Shown here piece after piece: positions 40,067 through 54,028 of a DNA stretch of 64,000 nucleotides. Position 1 is the stretch's first letter, and every line of letters begins with the position of its first letter. The stretch covers positions 310,001 to 374,000 of the forward strand of contig NC_021676.1 in the NCBI RefSeq assembly GCF_000247815.1, given 5' to 3'. The notes under the pieces are model-generated. The model searched no databases and was not told the origin of the DNA. It saw only the letters and a list, made by a program, of their open reading frames with translations. Both the position numbers and the translations under genes were made by a program. This stretch comes from Ficedula albicollis (lineage: Eukaryota; Chordata; Aves; Passeriformes; Muscicapidae).

Positions 40067-42441
40067 AGGATTTGGAGGATATTATAGAAACATCCTTGGT
40101 GGTCAGGCTGTGATCTGGCTGCTGCAACACAGGCAGACAGGTCGGTGGGTGTAAGCACAAGGAAAGAGCTTGTGCCCTGTCCCTGTGCCCTCTCCCCTGT
40201 CCCTGTCCCCAAGCAAAGAGCACACGTCCCAGCTGCAGCCTTGCGAGGAGGCAGAGCTGTGTTGGTGCCCCGAGTTTTCCCGGGGTCAGCTGCACAGGCT
40301 TCTCCTTGCTGGGCTGTGTGGGTTTTAGGAAGGACATTTCTGGGAGCAGGTTTGTGGTAGAAGGGGAGATCTCATAACACTAGCACACGGGGATGGGGGT
40401 GGAGAGAGAGGATTATGGTCATGTCTCTCACGGGGCAAAGGGTGAGAGAGACTTGAAACAAAGGGTTTGGACCATTTTGACCGTGAAGATTTGTGGAAGG
40501 GAGGGCCCCAGTCCTGCTGGGGGCTCTGCTGAATAGTGCCTGCCTCAGCAGTGACCCACAGAAGGGAAGTGCCCCCTGGAAATCCCAGTGCTTCCCTTCT
40601 CTCCCTCCTGTGCTCCCTTCTGTGAGACCAGGTGAGCTGCTCCTGGTCCTGCTCAGGTGCCTTCCTGGGCTGGGGCTGAGCTGGAATGCAGAGCTGTTTG
40701 CTCTGAGTGCAAACAGAGGCTGCCAAGCCAGGGCACAGCTCAGGGTGCATGGATGAGCTCCAGAGACAGCCAGAGGTGTGACTCAACAGACCTGAGCTCT
40801 GGGAATTCACCCTTGCCTGCCTGGGGTATCCCCCACATCCCACGTGCTGCTAGATCCCCCTTGGGGTGATGCACAGCCCCTCTGGCAGGATTTGTGATGG
40901 CAGACACACCATGGGAGCAGAGGCAGCCAAATTTAACCAGCTTACACCTTTTATCCTCTGCCATTTGGTCCTTTCCTTCAGAATAAAACTGGCAGTGCCC
41001 AAAGAGAGCTGTTGAGAGTAACTTTTGCATCTGGAACATTCTGAGCTGGTGTGGCCTGTCTACCTTCAACACACTTGAGACCTTTATACTTCATAGAGAA
41101 TTCCCAGCCTTGTCTGTAGACATTAATGGGAAGGTAGAAGTGAATTGTTTCCTGCATGGCTGTTTTTGTTGAACATCTGGATTTTTATGTACACAACAAT
41201 AGCATTCACCAATGCATTGAATTACAAAATTGAGAATGTTGAGAAGCAATGAATGGAAATGCTTTTTATGTAATACTGCATTTAGCTTGCAGACTTAAAT
41301 GGCTCAGTGAGGAGTTACTGGTCACAGTAGCTGTGAATAAACTCACATGTTCTTGTTTTCATGTTGGTTGAGGTTCCTTTCCTGGCAGAAGCTGCTAGCC
41401 CATGGAAAGTTCTTGAGCAGAGAGCTCTCCTTACCTGCTGCTGACAGCAGATAGCATCATGATGTTTTCCTGGAGAATGCATTTGGATGCTATTTTCTTG
41501 AATAAACAAGTTAAAGTGGTCAAGAAATAAAATAGATTCCTCCCACTTCTCTCCTTCCCCCATGTGCTCATAATAAGTGGTTGATTCTCACTCCTGCAAA
41601 TGGTCAAGAAAATTACAGAGCCAGCAAAGTAAATGTTCAGGTTTAATAGTCCCCAAGGCCAAGGAGCTCTGCACAGTGCTCCCTGGGGTCTGGGGAGGTG
41701 TTTCATCTCTGAACTCCTGTACAGAGGAGGCATGTTGAAAACAAGAGGTTTTTGGTGGGGTCAGGTGCTCCAGGAGCTCTGGGATCAACAGGAGGTGTGT
41801 GGTTTTTTGCTCCCATGGTGGTTTTGGGCAGCAGCTGTGACCAGTGGCTCTGCTGGAGGGTGAAGTGCTCCTGGGGCTGGTTTTGTGGCTTTGGGGGAAC
41901 TGAAGGGGGCAGCTCCCAGCTCTCCTTCCTTGCCACCCTGACCTGGGAAGAAGAATTTGGTTTGTTGCTTTGCCAGCCTGTTGTGAGAGCTCTTTGCAGT
42001 GACAGATTTTTGGGGAAGCAGCCCTGGGCTGAGCAGGGCAGCCCTGTGTGCTGTGGGATTTATTTCGTGCAGGATGTGATCCTGTGAGAGGCTCCTCCTG
42101 GCTGGGCTGGGCTGGCAGGGTGAGCCACCCTGTCCCTGCATGGTGCCTCCCCTGAGCACAGACAAGGGCTGGGCCCTGCTGTGGGTGGGCAGGGAGGCAC
42201 AGGAAGGCAGGAGGCTTTAGCAGGGACTCCTGAGAGGGTTTTGGCTGGTGGAGGGAGGACCTTTCTCTGCACCGTGCGGTGAGGAGAGCAGCCCTGGTGT
42301 GCAGAAATGCTGCCTGTCAGAACCACTGCTCTGCAGATCCACTCCAAGTCATTTCCTGTGTGCCACCCTGAAATTCATCTGGCAATTAAATGATAAGGTT
42401 AATACGTTACATGCATGGAGGCCAGAAAATTTGGAGGTGGG
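40067..42441. other. Single-copy non-coding stretch
   Basis: About 2.4 kb, GC-rich in 40140-40900 and 41640-42330. A small outlying patch of CCCTGT-type repeat lies at 40175-40210. A strong minus-strand donor-like site (CAGCAG/GTAAGGA, near 41433) has no convincing upstream exon. Frames of up to 172 codons are unrecognised. Confidence 0.4.
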
Positions 42442-42455
42442 GTTGCCACAGCAAC
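42442..42455. promoter_or_regulatory. RFX X-box motif
   Basis: GTTGCCACAGCAAC fits the X-box consensus GTTRCC-NN-RGYAAC bound by RFX transcription factors, with the usual 2-base spacer. Only the motif is seen; a target promoter is not identified. Confidence 0.4.
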
Positions 42456-44220
42456 TGTATCTCTGCTCTCCTGGGCACAGGCATCCCTGTGGGGTCAGCC
42501 AGGGCACGGTGCTGGGGTGAAATGCTGCCAGCGTGGGAGCAAGGGGTGGGAAAAGTCATCAAAATGTGAAAATAAACCCCACTCTCATCATTGTGTGCTG
42601 CAGGGGAAGAGCAGTGCAGGGTGAAGCTGCTCTGCACTGTGTGAGCCACAGGGAGCTGCAGTGCTGCCCTGGCTGTGCCTGCAGGGCTCACCTGCTCCAG
42701 CTGCTCTCTGTTCCCTGGGGATGCTGCACCCACTGGGAAACGTGTCCTCAGTCCAGCTGCACCACCCTCCTCTGCTCCCTCAGCTATAATCCTGCTCCAA
42801 AGAACGTGAACCCCAACAGTCCAGCAAACCCAAACAATGCCACACCTGGAAGGGAAGCCACAGGGGTTCTCTTGCTCTTCCACGGATTTTGAAGCCATTC
42901 AATTTGAGTCTGAGAGCTGGAGTGCTTGCTTGGGAGCGCTTGGGTTGGTGCCACGTGGCAGTGCATCCCTTCAGCGGGGGCAGCTGGAGCTCTGCTGTCC
43001 CCCTGGCTGTGACCAGGAGCCGTGGGACTGTCACCACTGGGGCCACGAGTCCTTCCTCATGCCTGCACGTCACTGCCTGGGGCTCTGGCCTGTCCAGCTT
43101 TTGTTAGAGCATTTCAGCCTGTTAGAAACCCCTGTGGTGAATGATGCAGCTTCTCATAGCTACCAAATAGAAAAGGAATTTGGTGGGGAAATCAGAAATG
43201 ATGAGTTGGCTTTTCCTGCTTTGATGAACTAAGTGTTCAAACCTCAGTAGTGCTGCAGATTGTGATTCTTGTTTCAGTCTCCAAGCCTCACTCCTGAGTA
43301 CTGAGTCTATTATTTTGCCTTTGAGGAATGGTTTGGTTTTCTGCTGCTATTTTTTCAGAATAGATCTGTGCTTAGGTATTACCACAAAAATCCAGGTAAT
43401 CTTTTAAACTGAAAAAATGTCAGCTGGTTGCTGGCAGATACTGCTCATCTGGGAAAGGCTCTTGGCTCATGTGCTTGTTATCCCTGCTGAGATAAAGTGA
43501 GCAACTGCAGCAAATGAAGCACTTCTGAAGTGTGTTGGAGCCTCTCCCTGCAGTATGCAAACGAACTGCACATCATCTGTGCTGCTGCAGGAAGTCCTTT
43601 ATGAAAAGCAGTGGGGTGGAAAAGGACACAGGGCCTTGGCCCTGCAGGTGGGTGACGTGGAGGGCACTGTGTGTTTGCTGTGTGCTTGGGCTGTGACAAC
43701 ACAACTCTGCTTTCCCTGCAATGCTGGGCCTCTCAGAGGCACGGGATGAAAGACATAGAATGATAAAGTGGTACATCTCAGACCATTTATTTTATATTAA
43801 AGTTTTTTTCTTTTTTTGATTTTTTTTTTAACAAATGCATCCCAAATGTCAGAGGGAAAGCCTGTTGTGTCACCAGCCCAATGTCAGAGCATGCACAGAG
43901 ATCAGTTGTGTTTTTGCCCTGAGATGCCATCCTGATAGCACTTGGGTTTGTTCAATTAGGACAGGAGTTTTCCAGTGGTGTCACTGGAACCTGACCTAAG
44001 GAACCTCTCAGAGGTGCTCCATGCCATGTGCTAAAGGCAGAGCTTGTGGAGAACGGGCCTCCTGCACACTGATGTTCAGTGCTGAATCACCTTTCTTCAG
44101 TGCACGCTCCTCTGTTTCTGAGGCTGCAGAATAACCTGGTGCAGCACTGGGAGCCTGGGGCAGATGTAACTGAAGCAGATTTATCTAACTGCACACAGTA
44201 TTTTGTTACTGGATGCAGCA
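42456..44220. other. Single-copy non-coding stretch
   Basis: GC-rich to about 43100 and mixed afterwards, with a T-rich patch at 43802-43832. Unrecognised frames on both strands only. Confidence 0.4.
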
Positions 44221-44240
44221 GCAGTTGCCATAGCAACTGC
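44221..44240. promoter_or_regulatory. RFX X-box inside a 20-bp palindrome
   Basis: GCAGTTGCCATAGCAACTGC has perfect 8-bp arms around CATA. Its centre, GTTGCCATAGCAAC (44224-44237), is one base from the symmetric RFX consensus GTTGCCATGGCAAC. X-boxes are best known from ciliary gene promoters and enhancers; no such gene is recognised here. Confidence 0.5.
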
Positions 44241-44556
44241 AGGATCCCAAACGATTATGATACCTCCAAGAAACAGGTTGTCTCTCGAAAGAACTGGGAG
44301 CAATTTAACTTTGTTCTACAATAGCCATAGCTTTGGGGGATAAATGATATCTCCAGATGTATGCTTCTCTCCAGGTGGGATCTTTGTGGTTTATTTCAAT
44401 GATGTTTTTCACTTTGCTGTGATTTTTTCATCATTGTGTATTTTTATCCTGAGCTTAAGGAATAGAATGTTTTAAACTGCTCATCATTATTAGTTCTGTA
44501 TACTATGGTAGTGTCTAATGATTCTTACAGACTTTGAGATCTTCCTGCCACCACAT
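44241..44556. other. AT-rich non-coding spacer
   Basis: Unique-looking sequence, nothing recognised. Confidence 0.35.
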
Positions 44557-44580
44557 AAAAAGAAAAAAAAAAAAAAAAAA
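44557..44580. repeat. A-rich run
   Basis: AAAAAG followed by 18 A residues. No retrotransposon body is recognised next to it. Confidence 0.85.
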
Positions 44581-44689
44581 CAAACAGGGAGAAAGTCAGT
44601 GGCATTTTTTTCCCCTCTGGTTGTTTTGTCATCAAATGATATATCCCAAATGGAGACGAATTTACCTTCCTGAGAGCCATGACCAAGGT

Positions 44690-44795
44690 ATTGCCCCTGC
44701 TTCACAGGTGGGTGAATTGCTCTGCTGAGGAGTTCACAGAGTTCTGTAAGACTGAGGATGAATCTGTTGAGAGGTGGGACTAGGTCCCATGAGTG
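44690..44795 (-). repeat. MIR-like SINE relic
   Basis: GCCCCTGCTTCACAGGTGGG, GAGTTCACAGAG, CTGTAAGACTGAGG and GGTGGGACTAGGTCCCATG follow the order of MIR minus-strand blocks (TTTTACAGATGGGG, AGGTCACACAG, AAGTGGCAGAGC, GGGACTAGAACCC). Diverged, ends approximate. Confidence 0.4.
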
Positions 44796-45770
44796 TTTAG
44801 GAAAATCATGAACTTTTTCTTGTTTCTTTTCTTTAAAAACCTTTTGGATGTGTTGTCACGTTTATGAGCTTTTAGGTCCATCTGTGTTGCCTATTTCAAG
44901 ATTTTATTTGCAACTGAGAGCTGGAACCTTATTTTTATGGTCCGTGTTCTTTTTTTGTACAGAGCCTAGATTTGGGTGAGCCAGGTGCCTGCAGGTTCTG
45001 AGCATTCCTGGAAGGACTGGGGATGGAGCTGCAGGAGTGTGCCAAAGGGAGGCCTTTCATCCAGCACCCTCTGGGTCATCTGGGTACCAAATGGGGCTGA
45101 ATTCGTATTTTCTTCCCTCCTGACATTTGGGCTTGGTGGGAGGCTGGTTCCTCATAGGCTTTAATACACTGTTTGAAAACGTGTATTTCTCTGAGCTTTA
45201 CATGTAATTTGCCCATATTATTGCTATAATATGGTTTTTATTCCTCTTGAGGCTGTAGAAGTCTTCAGGATACTCTTAATATGCATGGTGGGAAATGGGC
45301 TGTTTGCAAATTAGTAACAAACTATAATAATTACTTTGCTTTCCTCTTGAAATGCTAATCTGGAGCTTTGATGACCACAAAATTCCCATGTAAAGCCACA
45401 CAGATCTCCAGCTGCATTTGTTGGATCTATTTAGATCCCTGCTTGGTGTCTGAAAGAGGCAATAATGTCTGCAAACATCTCTGGCCACTTCCTCCCACAC
45501 ACTGCTCGCTGTGGGCTCCTGTCTGCTTGGATATCTATATACAGCACAGCTGTGGGTGGGAGTTTGTGTGGTTTGACCTGTGCCCATAAGTTAAAGTTAC
45601 TAAGAATGACCACAGTGAGATAATTTAATGGGAAATGCTGAGCTAGTGGTGAATTTTCTAGAAATATCTGCAAAGAAAATATTGAAAAAATCTCATAAGG
45701 AAACTGTTTTTCAAAGCTCTTTAAAAATATTTAAGGAACAATTAAATCAGAAAGTCATCTTGATTCTGGA
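44796..45770. other. Single-copy non-coding stretch
   Basis: Mixed-composition DNA. A lysine-rich open frame starts at 45628 and runs into the 21-bp array; it is discussed there. Nothing else is recognised. Confidence 0.4.
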
Positions 45771-45940
45771 GAATGCTGATAAGGAAATGCAGAATGCTCC
45801 TGAGGAAATGCAGGAGAATGCTGGTGAGGAAATGCAGAATGCTGATGAGGAAATGCAGAATGCTGGTGAGGAAATGCAGAATGCTGATAAGGAAATGCGA
45901 ATGCTGATGAGGAAATGCAGAATGCTGATGAGGAAATGCA
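45771..45940. repeat. 21-bp minisatellite, about 8 units
   Basis: Units of about 21 bp read GAATGCTGATGAGGAAATGC plus A, with GGTGAGG, GATAAGG and CTCCTGAGG variants. Because 21 is a multiple of three, a frame starting at 45628 reads a 7-residue repeat (EEMQNAD/G) through most of the array. A 1-base loss near 45897 then shifts it to an MLMRKCR reading, and it ends at 46107. The predicted 159-residue product is unrecognised and is most likely chance. Confidence 0.92.
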
Positions 45941-46019
45941 CGTGTCCTCTGCACCCTCCTCCTCTGCTCTGGCTGAGGTTCAGCGAGCTGCAGCCACATG
46001 GGAGAGGCAGCTGCCCACA
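45941..46019. other. Short non-coding spacer
   Basis: GC-rich sequence between the 21-bp array and the CpG-enriched region. Nothing recognised. Confidence 0.3.
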
Positions 46020-46330
46020 CAAACCACTGTGCCGGTTTTCAGCCCTTGCTCTGCATTTACCATCTGCTGGCAGAAGCAGTGGTGAGGATGGGGATGCAGA
46101 TGTGTGACCCGGACACAGCAGCCCTGGGGGCGGGGATGCTCCGGGATCGCTTACAGCCTCCTCACCCTCGCAGGAAAGCGAACAGGGGAATAAAGGTCAC
46201 ACAAGAAAGTGAGGAGATCATCTCAAAGAGAGCCTCTGCTGCACAGGACAGTCTCGTGCAGCGCTGCTGAGCGCCTTGGAAAGCAAACCAACAGCACCAG
46301 GGTGGAGGAATTCCCACCGCAGCCCCCTCC
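46020..46330. promoter_or_regulatory. CpG-enriched patch with a GC box
   Basis: Roughly eleven CpGs in about 300 bases by eye, and a GGGGGCGGGG GC box (Sp1-type) near 46126-46135. It could be a weak promoter or an unmethylated patch, but no transcript start or exon is recognisable. Confidence 0.22.
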
Positions 46331-46719
46331 TCTGCCCCCTCACCTCTGCCTGCAGATGAAACGGGCAGCAGCAGGCAGCCCTCTGTCTGCACGAGAGCAG
46401 AGCTGCGGAGGGAGCTGCCACAAGGGAAAGCTGCTCTCTGAAGATGCTTGAAAAATAAACAGTGGCACGTCAGCACAGCGTGAGGTGGTTACCTGGGTCT
46501 GGAGGAGCAGGAGGAAAGGAGAAATGTGTGCCTGGGGTAGTGAGAGCCTGCTTCCCTTCCTCTGGAATGGCAAGGACTTCATTTCCATGTGCTTATCAGC
46601 CTGGGCAGCGTTCCCAGGAAGGGCAGTTTGGCAGAGATGCTGCACGCAGTGCATGTGGTGCTGCAGGGATTGCATTTGTCACACTGAGCTTTGTGTGTTC
46701 TGCAGGCTGAAATGCCCCT
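46331..46719. other. GC-rich non-coding spacer
   Basis: Unique-looking sequence. Short overlapping frames only. Confidence 0.35.
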
Positions 46720-46965
46720 GCACAAACACCTTGCACTGTCCCCTGGGGAGCAGGACATCGGTGGGATGTGCCAGCAGTGTTTTCTTACCTTCAACGCCTG
46801 ATGGAAAAGACTGGGAGAACTCGAGGCTTTTCTGTTCCCAAAGCACAAACACCTTGCACTGTCCCCTGGGGAGCAGGACATCGGTGGGATGTGCCAGCAG
46901 TGTTTTCTTACCTTCAACGCCTGATGGAAAAGACTGGGAGAACTCGAGGCTTTTCTGTTCCCAAA
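46720..46965. repeat. Two-copy tandem duplication, 123-bp unit
   Basis: The unit at 46720-46842 (starting GCACAAACACCTTGCACTG) is repeated at 46843-46965, with the copies identical by eye. The period is a multiple of three, so frames on both strands repeat in phase. The minus strand of each copy carries CGTTGAAG/GTAAGAA, a very strong donor-like site, but no good acceptor or recognised exon precedes it. Confidence 0.95.
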
Positions 46966-47240
46966 TTCTTGGCTTTAGCCTGACAGCATCTCTCTCAGTG
47001 GGTGCAGTGTGACGTGGTGCTGGTTAAGGACACCGACGTGGTGAGCAGCTCCTGATGCCAGGGCTGAGGGGATGTGTGCAGGGCTGGTTTCCCTGGCTCA
47101 GCCCGGTTTCCCAGGAAGCTGTTTTGCTGCACGCCTGGTGCTGCTGACCCGCCGCATGGGGAGCCCTGAGCAATCCCCCGCTGCTCCGAGCATGTCTGAG
47201 AATTTTCTATGACAAGATCGCCGAGTGTGCTGCCCTTTGC
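46966..47240. promoter_or_regulatory. CpG-enriched patch
   Basis: About a dozen CpGs in 270 bases by eye (for example ACCGACGTGG, GACCCGCCGCATGG and GATCGCCGAG). It may continue the weak enrichment begun at 46020. No transcript is recognised. Confidence 0.2.
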
Positions 47241-49266
47241 TCTGCCCCCTCTCGTGTTTGTCACATCTAATAATGGACAGAAATGTGGTGTGTGCCACTG
47301 AACACGGGGAATTTGTTTGTATTCCATGTTTGCCACAGCCTTTTAATTTGAGGAGGGAGCGTGGGAGCAGGGAATGGCTAAGAGCACCTCTCTTTGGTGG
47401 CTCTGCTGTGGGCTGGATGCAGCTCTCAGGGAAGATGTGAACTTGAGCTGAAATGCTGGGCTTTAGCGTGGCAGTGCTGGGTGCTCTGAAAGCTCTGTCT
47501 GGCTCAGGATGCTGAGGGTGCCTGAGCCAGGCTGCTGTCTGCGCTCTCCTGTCTGGGGCAGGGGGTTTGGCACTGCAGTTTCCAGCGAGGATGTTGTCAC
47601 ATTTTATTTTGCAAGAGAGGTACTGCAGGAGGATCACTCAGGATCTCCAGCCCTCAGCCTGGGTGTGTGCTCACACACTCTGGGCTGTGCTTGTGCTGCT
47701 GCCAGGCTCTGACTGCCCTGCTGCAAGCAGAGCGGGCTCTGTGCCTAACCTCAGTGTTGGTACATCTTGGGCTTGTTCCTTGCAGAGATCCCATCTGGTT
47801 AGGTAACAGTCATGAGGTATAAAAGTGCAGGAGAATCCTAACGTGTGACATCCTGATGGTTTTTCCATGCTTACATATTTGGTTGGTAAATGTGTGTATC
47901 TGACCCTAATTTCTGTGCCTGTGCTCTCTGTTCCTAGATGTAGCAGATGTTGTTCCAACAACCACCTCCCATCTTTTCTCCCTCCTGTTTTATTCCTTTC
48001 TTGCATGTTCAAAACCTGATGAGTGAATAAGGACACTGTTGTTAGGTTGAAGACTTCATGTGTCTTTATTGCCTAGTCCAAGGGAAAATGGGGCTGCTGT
48101 AGCTGGGATGTTGGCAGGAGAGGAAGGCATACACAAGAGATTATTTCTCATGAGGCCTCTTCTCCCTCCTTAGCTGTATAAAAGAGGACAAGGTCTGCTT
48201 TTGGATGGATGTGAGTATTCAGCAGTCAGCAGGGAAGCTTCCACGAGGCAAATGAAGTCCCTGACATATCAGACAGGCATCTGCCTTGTTCTGCAGTCTT
48301 TGTAAGAAGTGTGAGATCTTAAATGAGACATGGAAATGAGGTGAATTGTGCCACCAGGACAACGTTTTTGAGAAGCATCTGGTTGAGGATTGTACAATGT
48401 CTAGCATGGGACATTCTGGGACAATTCCCCATGCAAGGCTTGGATCCATTTCCAGGAGCACAGTGCAGAGATTCCTGAAGGGCTGGCAGTCAGACAGGGG
48501 TGAGATTGTGCAGCAGGAGAGCTCTGGCAGTGAGATGCTGCACCCGAGTGAAGGAGCCCTGCTGCCAGGGTAATGCCACTGCTGCTGGAGCTGGCTGCAT
48601 TTCTGAGGAGCTTTTGTGTGTGCATGGCTCTGTGCACAGGAGGAGCATCCTCTGGGGTGGTTGAGGGCAGATCCATGCCAGGATTAGTGCAGCTCATGGG
48701 TAAAACCTGATGGTTACCTGTTGCCCAGAATAATTTAATAGTATCTTCAATGTATTATAAGCTCATCAAAAGCCCAATAAAGTTTCCATTTTAAAAAATA
48801 GGGTAAATTGTATAAATTTTATTCCAATTTGAGATGAAACTATCAACATTTCAACATTCACCTTGGTAGCTGGAAAATCTTGTTGACCAAAGAAAGTGGC
48901 CTAAGTATGATGGCATTGTTACTGTGGGAGGAAGGGAAAGAAAATTAACATGAAATCAAAATTATTGATATTGCAATCAGTATTGCTTCAAAGACCTGAT
49001 GACCTGTGCATCATCCAAAGGAACTTGGAGAAAGACCTCTTACAATTAACTCACTGAATCTGTCTCTTTCCAGTAGTTTGGGAAGTAAAGGCAATAAGGG
49101 AGGGTGGCTGTTAGCAGCCAGTTCCATGTCCTGGTTTGATTGCATTGGTAATTGGGGTGACGAATGGGGCAGCTGTTCCCAGGGAGTTGTGGGAGACCTT
49201 TGTGCCCCTTTTTCTTTAGAATACACTTCACCCTTTTGAAAAGTAGCTCAGGTTTTTTTGGTTTTG
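47241..49266. other. Single-copy non-coding stretch
   Basis: About 2 kb, GC-rich to 47800 and AT-rich around 48720-48980. Frames of up to 179 codons are unrecognised. No RNA gene or repeat family is seen. Confidence 0.4.
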
Positions 49267-49815
<549 letters not shown>

Positions 49816-50250
49816 AGGAAATACAGGTTTTTGGTTTGCATTTTGAAACTCGTCCTCTCTTCCAAAGGAAAACTTGGCACTGTGAAGCTGCTAACTGCAG
49901 CAGGCACCCGACACGTGCTTTGGAGAAGGTGATTATTCCCTGGCACTGGGGCAGGTGTCTTTTCCTGTGAAGATTTTTGCTGCCATTAAGGAGTGATGTC
50001 CTAAAGGGGTTTGTATTTTTAGCAGCTGTGATTTATGTCCTGCAGGCTCTGTCTTTAAATCCTGCCTCAAAGAGGGGTAGGTTATTTTACAGAGAAACCC
50101 ATACAGTAATAGATGCTTCTGGTGCAAGTTCCTTTAAAGCTGTGCATTAATTCCTGAGAACTGAGGTCAGCCTGCCTGTGCTGAGATCTGCAGAATGACA
50201 TTCCCACACTGGGCCTTATTCCATGCTGATGGGAGAAGCAGGAAGTCATA
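49816..50250. other. Single-copy non-coding spacer
   Basis: Unique-looking sequence with no recognised gene. Confidence 0.35.
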
Positions 50251-50417
50251 TTTACCATGTGAAGATACGTAGTGCTATTAATAATAATGATAACAACCAA
50301 TTCTTACTAATGCAGTGCATTTTAAAAATTTTTACCATGTGAAGATACGTAGTGCTATTAATAATAATGATAACAACCAATTCTAATGCAATTCTAATGC
50401 AGTGCATTTTAAAAATT
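50251..50417. repeat. Two-copy tandem duplication, 80-bp unit
   Basis: The segment starting TTTACCATGTGAAGATACG at 50251 recurs at 50331. The second copy has a small internal expansion (ATTCTAATGC present twice). There are only two copies. Confidence 0.92.
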
Positions 50418-51938
50418 GCTCTTTTTTTCTTTGTCTCAGAGTACTTAAGATGGTCTCTGATTTGTAGAAAGAGTGATGAAGTGCTAACGAGAATTCAGGT
50501 TTTGTGGGGATCAGTATCTGGTACACGTACAGGCCTTGGTGGAAAGCTGCTGCTGTGGAGTTCCTGATTTGCCCTGGAAATGTTCTTGCTGTGCTGCTCT
50601 GCAGACACCTGTGGGGAGCACCTGCATTTTCCTGCCTGTGCCAGCTCCTGTCAGAGTGCTGAGCTCGCACTGGGGCCGCAGAGCTGATCTGTGACTCCAC
50701 TGCCACATCCCTGCAATTCCTGATCCACAGCTCTGCACCATGCCCAGGACACAAACCTGCTGCTGGGGGGGCTTGGAGGGAGGTTACAGACACCAAAGCT
50801 CAGAGACTGTCCCCCTCCCTGGTGCTGTCTGGGGCTGTGCTTCACAAATTGGACTCAGCTCATGGCGGGGTTAAGAAAAGGGTGATGTGTCTCTGATGCA
50901 GACATTGGGGAGGGGTCTAAGAAAGCTGTAATTTTTTCATGTGTAACTATGGAGGCTCCTTTGATATCAGAGAATTGTTTTATAAATGAAGTTGTAAGAA
51001 ACATTTAAATGTCAAGTATCCTTCATGTCGTTCATTCAAACACAGAATATTGATGAGGATGCTATTAACGAAGCGTCTGTGCCTCTCTGACAGAGACTGG
51101 ACTTAGGCAGAGTATTTGACAGGGGAAAAAATGAAGAAAGTGAGAAAAGGATGTTTTCAATGAGTTACTTTGAATTTCTTTTGCATGCCCTTTTCTTTTA
51201 AGGGTTTTGTGAATTGCTCTGGCAATTTGCTCTATTAAAGGGAACAATGAACAGGGCTCTCTTTTTACAAAGACAAAGAAACAAAGATTTGAAGATTTTT
51301 CAGTTTGCTTCAAAAATAGCTTGATGAAGATGGACATTATAGAAAATGAAATATTTAACTGGAGTGACCCTCACTGAAGTGATGTCAAGGGTAGTAAGTA
51401 ATACAATTGTCACATTGTATGTAATCACTCCATTGTTAGCTACTGAGGCACAGTTGTTTTAAGTAAATTGAAATGTCTAATAGGGACAATGCTGTTTTTT
51501 CTTTAGCTAAAAATAGTAACATCAAATACTTATTTAATCTTTAAAATGTTTCAAGCTTTCAACACCAAGACTGGAAAATTTCACTGTTTTGGTTTTATTC
51601 TTTCTAGCCAGTGTCTTTGCTCTGAAGCTTTCTCAGGATACCAGTCTTCACCACTTTTCTCTCAAATGATGAAGTTATTAACCACTTAAGTTCATTATCT
51701 CCCTGAAAAGATTAAAGAGGTTTCATTGTTTGAATGGCACTTTTGAAATTTGGCTCAAGTGTTTGTGATTTGGAGTAGCTGCAAAATTGTCACAAGAAAT
51801 ATGATTGAAGAAAAAGCTTCTAAAGTACTGACACATGCAGAAGCAGTTTCATGTCCTGAGTTTCTCTTACTTGTGCAGACAGCAAGCACTGCACTCCTTG
51901 TCCTGGAGTGGCACATGGTCAGCACAGCCAGGCCAGAG
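50418..51938. other. Single-copy non-coding stretch
   Basis: About 1.5 kb, GC-rich at 50520-50880 and AT-rich afterwards. The last 20 bases (TCAGCACAGCCAGGCCAGAG) match the 23-bp array found beyond the C run. No gene is recognised. Confidence 0.4.
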
Positions 51939-53799
<1,861 letters not shown>

Positions 53800-54028
53800 A
53801 GCCTGGCCAGAGGGGTCAGCACAGCCTGGCCAGAGGGGTCAGCACAGCCTGGCCAGAGGGGTCAGCACAGCCTGGCCAGAGGGGTCAGCACAGCCTGGCC
53901 AGAGGGGTCAGCACAGCCTGGCCAGAGGGGTCAGCACAGCCTGGCCAGAGGGGTCAGCACAGCCTGGCCAGAGGGGTCAGCACAGCCTGGCCAGAGGGGT
54001 CAGCACAGCCTGGCCAGAGGGGCCAGCA
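53800..54028. repeat. 23-bp minisatellite, about 10 units
   Basis: Ten near-identical units AGCCTGGCCAGAGGGGTCAG plus CAC, beginning at the C run. The last unit is varied (GAGGGGCCAGCAGAGCC). It is unrelated in sequence to the 23-bp array at 20345. Confidence 0.95.

Noticed and set aside
41433..41470. Minus-strand CAGCAG/GTAAGGA donor
   Set aside because: Excellent match to the donor consensus, but the upstream minus-strand sequence gives no good acceptor and no recognised peptide; isolated splice-like sites are common in this much DNA.
46485..47012. 175-codon frame containing a 41-residue duplicated block
   Set aside because: The 123-bp duplication is a multiple of three, so any frame through it repeats. 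The rest of the frame is unrecognised and the opposite strand is equally open.
47098..47637. 179-codon minus-strand frame
   Set aside because: Unrecognised sequence in GC-rich DNA, no start context or splice support; frames of this length occur by chance at low stop-codon density.
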